This document shows, in pieces, positions 10,199 through 20,987 of a DNA stretch of 64,000 nt. The position numbers and the translations under genes are program-made. This DNA is from Chenopodium formosanum (Eukaryota; Streptophyta; Magnoliopsida; Caryophyllales; Amaranthaceae): positions 5,518,001-5,582,000 of the forward strand of contig CM044858.1 in NCBI GenBank assembly GCA_024500155.1, read 5' to 3'. The first letter of the stretch is position 1; the number at the start of each line of letters is the position of its first letter. The notes beneath the pieces are model-generated. The model was not told the origin of the DNA. It ran no database searches and saw only the letters and a list, made by a program, of their open reading frames with translations.

Positions 10199-13100
10199 AT
10201 TAAAAAAATAAAATGATGATGTCAAATAAAAATAAAATGTACTCAAAGAAAAGAATTTAAGGAAGTGGGAAGAAAAGGGAAGTGGGGCCCATACTTTTGG
10301 CAAAATTAGAGGTGTATACAGTTAAGAGGAGCTAGTTGAGATACCCCATGTGGCATATTTGATTGATGTATAAAAGCTTGATTGATGCTTGACTGTACAA
10401 ATACGTATAAAATATTCTTAGATATCTTTTCATACTGAAAACTATGGTTTTTGATTTTTTTTTTTTCCTGTATTTAATATAGATCATACGTATAAATTAT
10501 ATCTTTTCATACGTATAAAATATTAATTTAGATCATAATAATATCTGCAAAGTAATAATTTGGTTCATGTAATGGAGTATAATTTTCGAATCCAGGTGTG
10601 AAAAAATCTTGGTTTTTGGGGACCTCAATTTTGGATCTCTTTGTAAAGTGTAAGCTGTTTCTTGTTCTATGCTTCCTTTGTTAGAACATCATTATAAATT
10701 GTGTGCTGGTTTGTTGATGTAATCCGCGTATAAATTGAGACTATTGTCTTACTTTGAAAAATAAGAGCGAAGATGTGTAACTGTTTAAGGTAGATACGTG
10801 TAAATGATAGTAAGATACTTTTTCTATTATCAATTGGCTTTAATTTAAGATGAAATTCTAATGAATTTTGTATGTAAGATGTGTTTTCTTTACCTATTTT
10901 TAAAAAGAATTTTTGGTGTAATTAAGGTTGATCAAGTCCAAACAAACGTAAATATAAGGTGAAATAAAATTAAGTAGTTATAATAAGGTCTAATAATTAG
11001 TTTAATAAGTTCATGTGATGAGTACGCGTTCATAATCAGATTCTCTTGATCAACTCCACTGATGAGGGCTTGATTTAAGTCATTTTCATATATATTTACA
11101 AATAGTTAAGTACTTAATAATATTTGGATTGAAAATATAATTCTTTAGAATTTCATTATTTGTATATTTTTAAAACAAAGACATGGACTAAATGGTGAAC
11201 GAGGGCCCCTAATAAGATCTTCTAGTTTGCACCACGTTAATTGCCATAAGTTAGGGCAGACCCACGGTATTTGATGCGTTGTTGATTAAAAATTGTCCCA
11301 CATAAATTGAAATATAAATAACAATAACAATAATATTAATAATTATAATTATAATACACCAAAATTTTCTACGGTGTACAAGTATAGTAAGGATGAAATT
11401 AAATTAAATATCTTCCTAGCTAACAAGCTAGCCATTTTGTTGATGTCATACGATTGATTCTTATACCTAACTAAAATACCAAATATGAACTTAATACTTA
11501 AATAAACTTACCTAATTTTTTGCTTCCACTTTAATTTCTATGCCTTTTAAAGGGTAGACATTGTATAATCTAGTATGATCCTTTTATTGATTTGTACTAC
11601 GTACTACTACAAATATTATTTTTTTCGTTTTTTAGCATGAAAAATGATGTAATCACTACTACTATTTTTTTGGTACTTTTTTCTCCAATGCAATTATATT
11701 AGACGTGTATAATATATGATTCCACATCTACTCAATTAATATCATCGTGTCCTATTCTATAATTACGGTTATTTAATGTTATGTACAAGTTTTGCAGGTA
11801 ATATAGAGTGTATAGATATTATTCGTGAACAAATAGTTTGATTTTGCGTTGAGGAATAAACAACAATATGCATTGAAAAGGTTAGTTAAATGGTCAGATT
11901 ATATGGATTGCAAAATATAACAAAGAAAGGTAAACCCTATTTTGTCCACTTTAGTTTCACTTGTTTGAAAACATTAAATTTATATAGCAATTAATGATCG
12001 ACTTGAAAATACACATTATTATTGAGATTGCTATAAAATCACACTTTAAACGACCAATACGATCGAGTGTATTCGGATCGTATAAGCTATAAGTCACTTA
12101 ATTGACAATTTTTTGCGCAGTCAACATTATTTTTTTTATTGAAATACAATCCCGACCTCATTTACATGTACGTATAAAATTATTTAGGCATTTACTCCTT
12201 ATAATACAGGTTAGTGGAATAATAAGAAGGTTATGTTTAGAGAAGAACATCTTAATTAACCTTCCACTACACTCTCACTTAGTAATTAATAATAGTAAAT
12301 TTAAAACTCCAAGCTGTATTATACTAAGACTTCCAGACAAAGCAGCTAATTTAATTGACTATTAGACATAATATAGAGGAGTATTATACACACCTCTAAA
12401 AATCAGCATTTGATTGGTTTAGAGGTCAAATTTTAGTTCAACTTCCCTTTTCTTAATTTTGCCAAGCTGTATTATACTGTATATTGCATAAGAAAATTCA
12501 AGTATATTGTATTTATATGATATATTCTTTTTTTCTTAGAAACTGCTTATCATTACTCCAATTATGTGTTTATATACTATATACCTTGATTTTATATCAG
12601 TTAATAGTACAAGTCAGGTCAATAAATAATCTAATGTTACTGTTTTTGTTTTGACAGCTTAACTAAAGGAAGCTAAACTTGCTATTATATGTCATCTTCA
12701 CTTTGACCTAAATGCTTCAATCTCATTATGATATGAAAGAAACTTGATACTTTCTTTTCTTCTTGAACTGTTGGGTACATACGTTACAAGCTTTATTGCC
12801 ATAGCCGCTAACATATATTCTCGTTTTAATTTAGCTGTAACGCTTCATGTTTTGCATCACTATTCACAAATATACGTAAATTCGAAATATTGTTATATAC
12901 AAGTACTTCATAATAAAATACGTAAATAAGGGCATGAGTCAATCTTGTTAAGAGAGCATTAAAAAGAGCTATTTTTTTTCGCTCAGTTCTTATTTTGTAT
13001 TGTGATTGGTATATGCTATGCATATACACACTTTTTAATGTCTTAATCATACATAATTAAATCACTATTAGCAATAGAGAACCTCATTTATTTTTATTGA

Positions 13101-13761
13101 TTGGTGTATGGTGTTTTAATTATGATTATGAAAGCAAAGAGGAACTCAAGTATTAACTCCAAAAGATGGGTATGTATTAATATTAAAGGTTTGGATTTTT
13201 GTATTAACGTGGAAGTTGGCAAAAAATTTCAATCAAAGCACGTAGGTAGTATATATAAATAGAGATTATAATAATTAAAAATTTCTAATCAGAATTTGTC
13301 TATTAATTGACATGAGTGAAAGGTGGGTCCATATTCAACCCTTACAAAAAATGCTAGTCATGCTCATTCTGATGGGCAGATACATTGAAACCATTCACAA
13401 ACATTTTTTTAATTTTTGGGATCAAAAATATTAAAAATCAAATAAAATAACAAAAATGAAGTAACTTGACCAAGTGGAGTTTGACTAACATAAAAACCTA
13501 GGTTATAAATTTATAATGAAAATGAAGTCATAACTCATGGACTTACTAATAAAATATTACCGTTTTGCTTATGTTATGCAAAAATCTCATGTGCTCTTGC
13601 TTTGCTTGGTGAGATATGGACAAATTTTGCAGCTCTTTCAACACATGATCCCAGATTTAGACACATTGATCCTCCTCAACAATTATTAAGAGAAAGGCAT
13701 CATATATTATAAATTAATATCAAATTTAGATGCAAATATAAACAAAATAATGAAATATATA

Positions 13762-14017
13762 CTCTGTTTGTCCACAAATAATCAATATTATTCTTTTTAA
13801 TTTTTTTACAGGCAAATAATCGATTTTTTTGTATTCATGTGCTCACTAAAATCTTTCAATTATTTAGAATGAAATTTTTTTCCACTCAAATTATATAAAT
13901 TTAATGTTTAACTAACTCTCGATCACACATTATTCTGATTCTATGTTACTAACTTTCTTAATATGCGTATCTAAATCTAACATGACAATTTATTTGTGAC
14001 CGGCGAGTTGCAGTGAG
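13762..14017. mobile_element. Possible diverged Stowaway-like MITE
   Basis: Left end CTCTGTTTGTCCACAAATAA and right end TTATTTGTGACCGGCG..GTGAG are imperfect inverted repeats, with TA on both sides (13760-13761 and 14018-14019). The arms are degraded, so the call is moderate. Confidence 0.45.
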
Positions 14018-15330
14018 TATATGCCATACAAATTAATAATGTCAGTTTAGTAGGTACATAAGAGATAGGTGCCTTTGGAATATAAGGGCACTTGGAAGAG
14101 TTATGTAGGTTTATAATGGCACATGCTCCTTTGTCTACAATCTATAGAAAACTCTAGAATTTGGCCTTGTTTTTGGAGATTTTGTTTGTTAGCTAGTTAA
14201 GAAGACATACAATCCTTAAGTAGGATGCTGTTTTAATTACTTGTACTTATTTTAATTATTTTATTTAGAACTATCTTGGTATCCCTCTGTAAAAAGTAAG
14301 AAGATACTTCTATTCTTTTGGAAAGTTTTTTCCATGAATGCCTTGTAATTATAAGATTATCTAGACTTAGATACTTCAGATTATATGATTCTAGCTATTT
14401 TTATGTTTGCAATAGGCACCTTTCTTTTATAACTAGTAGTACGGTTGTACCTTGTGCAGTTGTGCGTGGTACATATATATAATCAAGGGTTTTTTAACCC
14501 ACATTTACTTGCATTTTGTCAGCATATAATACAAAAATCGATAATGCAATGAAGGAATCCATGATTCACATTTATTTATTTATAAATCGATTTAAAAATA
14601 AATTACTCGTATTTTCTTTTTATTTTCTCAATTTACTTTATTTTGTTGTATGACTAATAAAAAAAAATAAAAATGCATGTTTAAATGTTGATGTATATAA
14701 ATCATCCCTTTATAAAAAGGCTATAAGTTGATCTCTTAGACATTTACTCGTCTACTCTGTACAATACAATAATTTAAAAGATTTCTAAGTCATTACTTAT
14801 TAGGGTTATTACTAATTTTCGACTACCCTTCAAAATGGTATTACAAGTTACAAGTAGCCTTGAAAATGGTTGGAGTTGCGTATAGAGTATAGTAGCCGCA
14901 AGTATGTGGTAATACACCGACCATACGTCAAGATACAGTCTTAAACCAAACAACAAATCCACAATTATAGCGATTTTCCCTAATTTATTAATTAAGATTG
15001 TCTTAACTTTTATTAATTATGGCACATGATACCTTAATCTTCATTTGCAACATAAGTTAGACCTTAATTACCATTATTGAACATGATGTTAAGCCATTGT
15101 CCTTTTAATAGTTTTATAATTATTATTAAGTACTCCGTACTCAGTATTAATTAGAACTAGGAATAATATTGCATAGAATATTTCAAAGTGGTACTTTAAA
15201 GATTTCTAATTACAAAGAGGTAGTCCACCTTAGGAAGTTTTTTTTTAATAGTTTAAAGCCTATATAAGCTATTATTTAAGTTGAATTCGATAGTTTGGTG
15301 GTAAAAAATAATTAGAGTGTCACAAACTCA

Positions 15331-15450
15331 CAATGTCACGCAATTATGTAATACTAGCTATATTGATCTATTCCAATCTCTCAACCCAAAAAATTATAGT
15401 CATCAGTTCATCACAATGTCATGTATTTATGTAACACTAGCTATATTGAG
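15331..15450. repeat. Two-copy direct repeat, 80-bp spacing
   Basis: CACAATGTCACGCAATTATG (15331) and CACAATGTCATGTATTTATG (15411) both continue into AACACTAGCTATATTGA-type text, so about 40 bp is duplicated at an 80-bp interval. Origin unclear. Confidence 0.6.
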
Positions 15451-15562
15451 CAGAATTAAATTGAAGTAAAAATGAATTAAGTTGAGCATATATGAACAGA
15501 AGTGAAATGAATTGAAATAAACTGAAGTAAATTTAAGTTCAAAAGAACGGGTCCTTACTAAG
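15437..15562. mobile_element. Possible truncated Tourist-like MITE
   Basis: The right side ends AAAAGAACGGGTCC before TTA, resembling the GGGTCTGTTC-type end of the Harbinger family in this window. The interior has repeated GAAGTAAA/GAATTAA words like its relatives. The matching left end is weak (GAGCAGAATT). Confidence 0.3.
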
Positions 15563-16339
15563 CGGAAGAAGTAGTAGAAAAAATATTTTATTTTCCCATT
15601 TCTTGGTGGCTGCTCACTGATTTCATAAATTGAGGAACCAGGTCAAATTAATTGTAAGTTGGGCTTGCAAGTTGAGTCTTGGCCCGAATCTTGATACATA
15701 AGACAAAAATATGGTCCAACCCAAAGTCATTGACTTTAGAGAATCAGCCCCTTTTATATCTCATAAGTCATAATGCGATAATGGTGTCAAATTTTTATAC
15801 AATTGGCATGCAATACTAGTATCAAATTCGGAATACACCATGTGGTCCTTACCCCCTAATCTAACTCCATTAATGTATTGTCATCAGCCATGTTACAGAA
15901 AATTTTTAGCCAACAATTTTGAAATCTAATCGACCCAGTTACAAGTTACATAAGAATCACTAAACATTTTTATATGATTGTAGTTGTTAATTATGACTCT
16001 TTTTCTTCACCGGAGACGTTTAAAATATAATTAACTTGTTTGGTTGTATTATGAATTCCTTGATTTTCATGAAAATTCAAACTTTATAGTAGCATTCAAG
16101 ATATCAATAAATTAATTAGAATTGACCAATATTATAGAAATGCAATATGCTTCATTAAGGTTACATATATCAAAGTACCCTGTGATTTTTCGCATAAAAA
16201 CACTCATTTAAAATTTTCCTTACATTTAACAAACAACATATAGCAATACTATTTAGAACATAGGGCATGTTTTAGCTTACGACTTAGGTAGCAAACTAGC
16301 TTATAACCATCTATACTTATTTTGGTTTAAGTATTGTTC

Positions 16340-16891
16340 CTAGTCTTGAATTTTAGTCTTGGTGCGTGTAGCGTCTCGCCTAGAACCAGGACCATATACG
16401 TGACCAGGTCCGGAATGGCCATATCCAGGTCCATAGTTGCCACCACTACCACCTCCACCCCCATAACCATGACCACCATCGCCCATGCCAGGACCACCAC
16501 TCCCACCAAAGCCACCACCTGCGCCAAAACCACCGCCACCTCCACCACAACCACCTGGGCAACCTCCACCACAATTGCCGCCGCAACCTCCACCAAACCC
16601 ACCACCGCCTCCAAATCCACCACTAGAACCTCCTCTGAAGCCACCGCCACCACCTCCTCCCCCGTAACCATCACCTCCACCACCATAGCTAGGTTTAGGA
16701 TCCCCACCATAAGCACTATGCATGGTATAGCTTGTTTTTGCAATACCTTTTTGTGCATCCTTCCTTCCAAAATCAAAACTCTTATGGTCCTCTACCATTC
16801 TTGCATCAATGACCCCAATGACCAAACTAATGTGATGGCAAAAGCCTAAGAACACGAGCCACCATAAGAATCCATCGAATCTTTTCTCCAT
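16340..16891 (-). CDS. Secreted glycine-rich protein
   Basis: Single-exon, 183 residues. The first ~30 residues form a signal peptide (MEKRFDG, then hydrophobic FLWWLVFLGF and SLVIGVIDA), so export to the cell wall or apoplast is predicted. Residues 31-60 are polar and charged (VEDHKSFDFGRKDAQKG). From about 61 to 165 the chain is mostly GGX/GGGX repeats with scattered Tyr, Phe, Pro and Ser, including a four-Cys cluster (CGGNCGGGCPGGC) that could cross-link. The tail is basic (GSRRDATRTKTK). This is the architecture of plant structural glycine-rich wall proteins. No RNA-binding or oleosin domain is present. The opposite strand shows an open proline-rich frame, a mirror of the Gly codons and not a gene. 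Specific role and partners cannot be read from sequence. Confidence 0.85.
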   Translation of the reverse strand: MEKRFDGFLWWLVFLGFCHHISLVIGVIDARMVEDHKSFDFGRKDAQKGIAKTSYTMHSAYGGDPKPSYGGGGDGYGGGGGGGGFRGGSSGGFGGGGGFGGGCGGNCGGGCPGGCGGGGGGFGAGGGFGGSGGPGMGDGGHGYGGGGGSGGNYGPGYGHSGPGHVYGPGSRRDATRTKTKIQD

Positions 16892-16998
16892 TTGTTTCTT
16901 TCAAGTTGATTTGAGTACTCAACTATATAAGTTTGTTATGAAGATATTATTATATTTAGGAATTTCCTTATCTTTTAGTCATCAAAGTATCAGAAATG

Positions 16999-17016
16999 TA
17001 TAAATATATATATACA
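16999..17016 (-). promoter_or_regulatory. Possible TATA region of the glycine-rich protein gene
   Basis: TATATATATATTTATAC on the minus strand lies about 110-125 bp upstream of the ATG. A second candidate, TTATATAG at about 16922-16929, sits only ~35 bp from the ATG and would leave almost no leader, so the farther one is preferred. Confidence 0.35.
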
Positions 17017-17577
17017 AAGTTGTTATGTGTTTTTAGTGTGACAGTTATGCTCAAATGTTTGTTAGAGCTTACCAAATGTATGTGAATGGTGGTGTGGGAA
17101 GTGCTTGAGGTCTCTTTGTTGGGTCACTCAAATTTGGTGGGAATGAGTAATTGCATGAGACTAGGTTTCCCAATACAAGTGTGGTCATTAATTAGTGTGT
17201 GACAATAGTTTAATTTCTAAGTTCTAAGTCACTATAACTGAAATATTTTCTATTAATTTCTATTAAAAGTTCGTCATATGATATATATGTAGCATGTATC
17301 TGTTATTGAATAAATTATTTATTTTTATAATTGTATTGATGATACTCTGTATTATTTTTTCAAGACGTCTTTCAAATTATGAACCAATATTAGTCCAATT
17401 TGTGGATTTAGCTTTATAATTAATATTATTAAAAGAAATATGAACCATTAAATCATGGACCATTAGCTATTCAATAAACAACCAATGCAAGAAAAGATTG
17501 AATATAACCTCTACATCAATAGGTCAACTAGAAGAATATAAATGTGGTCCAATGCCAAAAAAAAAAAATAAAACATA

Positions 17578-18525
17578 GGAAATTTTGATTTTTAACACCA
17601 CAAAAAACCAAAAAATGGTTTTTAACACCACAAAAAAAAAAACTTTTATTTTAACACCACAAAAAAAAACCAAAAAATGGCTTTTACCACCACTTAACTG
17701 ATTTATGGATGAAATACGTTAGTGGGACCTACAATGCCACATGTCAGCATATAATTGGTCCAAAATATTAAAAAAAAATTAAAAAAAAACAAAAACCCTA
17801 AAACTACCCAGCCACCCAACCCCCACCGTCAGCCCCACCGCCGGCAACCAGCCGCCACTATCCTCTCACTTTGATAGCCTCGTTTTTAGCCCAAACAACC
17901 GGAAAATTCGCTCCCTCCCTTTTCCTCGTCCCCAAAACCGACAACCCTCCCCAACGACCACCAAAAACAAGTTGCCGTTGCCGCCGTTTTCCATAACCCT
18001 TAAAAACAGCCACAACTAACGGCCGCTAGTGGTCGAAATCGGCCGGATCAGGGCCGAAATGGTCGATTTCGACCTTAAACCGGTCGATTTCGACCATAAG
18101 TAGCGTTTGTGGCCGTTCGTTTTTTGGGTTGCTTGAAATACGAACGGCCGTTTTTGGTGGCCGTTGGGAACTGTTGGAGTGATATGGCGAGTGAGAAAGG
18201 AAGGGCGGCGCTTTTCCGGTAGCTAGGGCCGAAAACGAGAGGGTTAGGTTGAGGATGTGGTGGTTGTGCCCCGCCGGGGGTGGTTCTGTGGTGGTTGGGT
18301 TAGTTTTAGGGATTTTGTTTTTTTTTTTTATTTTTTTTGTCTAAACTAATAATATAGCAACACGTGGCAAAATGGGCCCCACTTAACGGAAATTTGGACG
18401 GCAACCGTTAAGTGGTGGTAATATCCAAATTTTTAAAATTTTGTGGTGTTAAAATAAAAGTTTTTTTTTTGTAGTGTTAAAAACCATTTTTTGGTTTTTT
18501 TATGGTGTTAAAAATCAAAATTTTC
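17578..18525. mobile_element. Non-autonomous Mutator-like element (MULE), 948 bp
   Basis: Flanked by a perfect 9-bp direct repeat TAAAACATA (17569-17577 and 18526-18534), the size made by Mutator transposases. The ends are long inverted repeats: GGAAATTTTGATTTTTAACA at the left and GAAAATTTTGATTTTTAACA on the other strand at the right. Imperfect similarity continues about 230 bp inward through ACACCACAAAAA, TTACCACCACTTAAC and CCCTAAAACTA words. The middle (17815-18300) is markedly GC-rich, with CCGCC, CGGCCG and paired GGTCGATTTCGACC palindromes, unlike the AT-rich flanks. It has no open frame for a transposase. The intact target duplication suggests a fairly recent insertion. Confidence 0.9.
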
Positions 18526-18534
18526 TAAAACATA

Positions 18535-19656
18535 ACATGGAATAATTGAAGTAAACAGGAAATTAATTAAGATTTTCCAATGTTATTTTCGAAGCTATGG
18601 AAGGACAGCTAATTGAGCTTATACGTTGTACAACGTTTGACTCGTTTTTTTGCACAGCTTTAGCCGTCAAGAATAAGAACAAATTAAGCTACCCTAGCAT
18701 CTTTTGTCCCTTATTGTAGGGTTTTTTTCCCCCCTTGGAAAAGCCTCCAAAAATTATTTCAGATTGATTAGTAGTACAAGATTACAAATTAAAAGAATGA
18801 TGTTAGTTCATACTTCAATTTATGTCTTGGGCGACTTTTAAATGCAAATACCTTTGTTGTGTGTCATAGTCGACTTTTAAATGCAGACACCTAGACTTCC
18901 AAGCATTTGTTTAACTAGCAGGTTGATCGTCTTTCTAATTTGTTTAATTAGTTGTAACAAAGATCAATAAAGAAAAGTACACCCTCCTAGAACTATTTGT
19001 CAAGTTATATGCATGGACGCATGGTCATAGATTCATAATCGATATTCACACGTGTTTTAAGAGAGAACGTAAATGCATGTGAAGTTGTATACTTGTATTC
19101 TTTAATGACATCGTCATAGTAGTTTCTAGTCGATGTAATATATAAGGTGTATTCTATCCTATTGTTGATAAATTACAGCAGATATCTAAAAAGATTCATT
19201 CTTTTGGTTGCATTATGATGGAATAATAGTAGCATGCATTTATATTGCGCCATTGGCTAGCTTAGGGTTTGATTAATGCTCACTACAATTTTCTCAATTT
19301 ATATCAAAGTGATGAGTTTTTTTTTTTTTTTTGAGGGGAAGTGATGAGCTGTTTTAATTTATGCTCATATATCATTCGTATAACCATTCCATGTATTCAA
19401 TGACTAATATATACGAAGTAGTACATTATTAATTCCCTCATATCACAAAACAATAGTAAAATTTAATACTAATTTATAACACATATTATAATACTTCGTA
19501 TAAGTAATGTACATGCTACGATATCAGATTCATATCATACACTCCCATTTAAAATCTATGCATAAGGAGGGTGAGAGCAACATTTTTTATAGCTATTACA
19601 AAGCTCACCATACATATCTATTCAAAAAAAAAAAAAGAAAAAAAAAAGACATCTAA
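18535..19656. other. Non-coding AT-rich stretch
   Basis: No gene or element with recognisable ends. It contains the phrase CGACTTTTAAATGCA twice (about 18831 and 18871) and a poly-T run at 19319-19332. Confidence 0.4.
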
Positions 19657-19993
19657 GAGCATCTCCAATGGTTCAATTATAAGGACTTGCTTGCAATTTA
19701 AATAAAGTTCCTAGCTACATGCTTTCCATTGGAGAATAAAAAATTGAGCAACATGCTAGCAATTGTAGCCCAACCAAGCTACATGCTTGATTGAAAAAGA
19801 GACAAATAATCTCCATTCATATTGGAACATGTGTATAATTATCTATTTTTTTTTTAAACTTTATTTTTTTTGCAAACTACAATATATTGTGGCTTACCAT
19901 TGAAACAAGTTGTTGCTTAAAAAATGTTGTAGCCTAGAAATTTATGTGGAAAAGCAAGCTACAAAGCATTGTAGCTTGCCATTGGAAATGCTC
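19657..19993. mobile_element. PIF/Harbinger (Tourist-like) MITE, 337 bp
   Basis: Ends GAGCATCTCCAATGG at the left and CCATTGGAAATGCTC at the right (inverted repeats), with TAA direct repeats on both sides (19654-19656 and 19994-19996). Internal AAGCTACATGCTT/GTAGCTTGCC words also pair. The three-base TAA target duplication is diagnostic of PIF/Harbinger MITEs. Confidence 0.85.
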
Positions 19994-20094
19994 TAACAAC
20001 ATACCAATTTAAGAGGGTGGCAAGCGAGATATCATTAGATTAACATTCACATTTATTTTTCTAATATGGTTTTTATTTCATAGCTTTTTTTACC

Positions 20095-20097
<3 letters not shown>

Positions 20098-20144
<47 letters not shown>

Positions 20145-20420
20145 AAAACAAGCTAAGACATATATTAATCAAAGGATAATCTATCCATTAGTACACACAG
20201 AGCTACATCATACAACATTACAACACAAGTAAAAAGATTTGGCTTGATTTTGCTTATAAAAAGAAAAATGCGATACATAGTTTTTAAAGCTACATATAAG
20301 AAACTAAAATGAAAAGAAACAAATGAAAACATAGGAGTAATTACACTATTTACGCCTAATTTTGTCATTTATTCAGTTATAACAGATGTGTGCACGGAAC
20401 GACTTGGGAGCTCACCTTCT
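20098..20420 (-). mobile_element. Possible retroelement 3' tail
   Basis: About 45 T on the plus strand (poly-A on minus) adjoin AT-rich text. Read on the minus strand, it has a transcript-3'-end look: a TAATATATGTCTTAGCTTG segment directly before the A-run. A poly-A end without other retroelement features suggests a LINE or SINE remnant, but no reverse-transcriptase motif is visible. Confidence 0.3.
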
Positions 20421-20698
20421 AACAAAGTGTAAAATAAATAGCAAAAACACGATAATAGAAGAGACAAGTGTTTAACAAGAAATTTATATTTCGTTCTTAC
20501 AAAATAAGACGATAACACTTATATCATCAATTAGAATTTTTTACTTGCTCTCCAAGCCTAAATAATCCTAAATTAATTATATTTCTTAAATATATTTAGT
20601 TTTCTAATTATAACCTCATCAAATTGAAAAACATAAAAGAATTGGAAAACATAGAAATAAATCATATATATTCCCTATTAAATACTTATTTAATACTA

Positions 20699-20789
20699 CC
20701 TCTGTTTCTTATTACTCGCAACAAATGAGTATTATTGTGAGATATAAAATATTCATTTGTTGCAACTCGTAAGTAATAAGAAACGGAGG
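20699..20789. mobile_element. Stowaway-like MITE, 91 bp, upstream of STA1
   Basis: Left arm CCTCTGTTTCTTATTACTCG and right arm CGTAAGTAATAAGAAACGG are inverted, with TA on both sides (20697-20698 and 20790-20791). The interior GAGATATAAAATATTC and the 91-bp length are shared with 31441-31531 and 46343-46433. It sits about 75 bp upstream of the likely STA1 TATA box. Confidence 0.85.
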
Positions 20790-20863
20790 TATTATTTATA
20801 GCATTTTACACATAGCATTACCCTGAAAACTTGAAAAAATGAAAAATAGATTGAACATATCTT

Positions 20864-20869
20864 TATAAA
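20864..20869 (+). promoter_or_regulatory. Probable TATA box of STA1
   Basis: TATAAA 119 bp upstream of the STA1 ATG. This predicts transcription start near 20895 and a leader of about 90 nt. Confidence 0.45.
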
Positions 20870-20987
20870 GTTTACTTGGATTATCGAAAAACCGCCATTA
20901 GTACAGTGGTTCTCTGCAAATCGAAGAGTTCATCAACGATTAAGGTAGCATCTCCAATTCCAGGTACTTGTTCGCAATTTTACAATC

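Larger units (their letters stand above)
10199..16339. other. 6 kb gene-free AT-rich region
   Basis: No protein-coding or RNA gene could be supported. All frames of 60-90 codons here are low-complexity and have no family features. The stretch includes a likely Stowaway-like element (13762-14017), an 80-bp-spaced direct repeat (15331-15450) and, on the right, the 3' flank of the glycine-rich protein gene. Confidence 0.5.

Noticed and set aside
14430..14475. ACTAG plus palindromic GTAC words suggesting a second Helitron end on the minus strand
   Set aside because: The stem is only about five pairs with a long loop, and no other terminal features are present.
16485..16667. Plus-strand proline-rich frame
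   Set aside because: It is the complement of glycine codons of the glycine-rich protein gene (GGN against NCC) and has no signal or promoter of its own.
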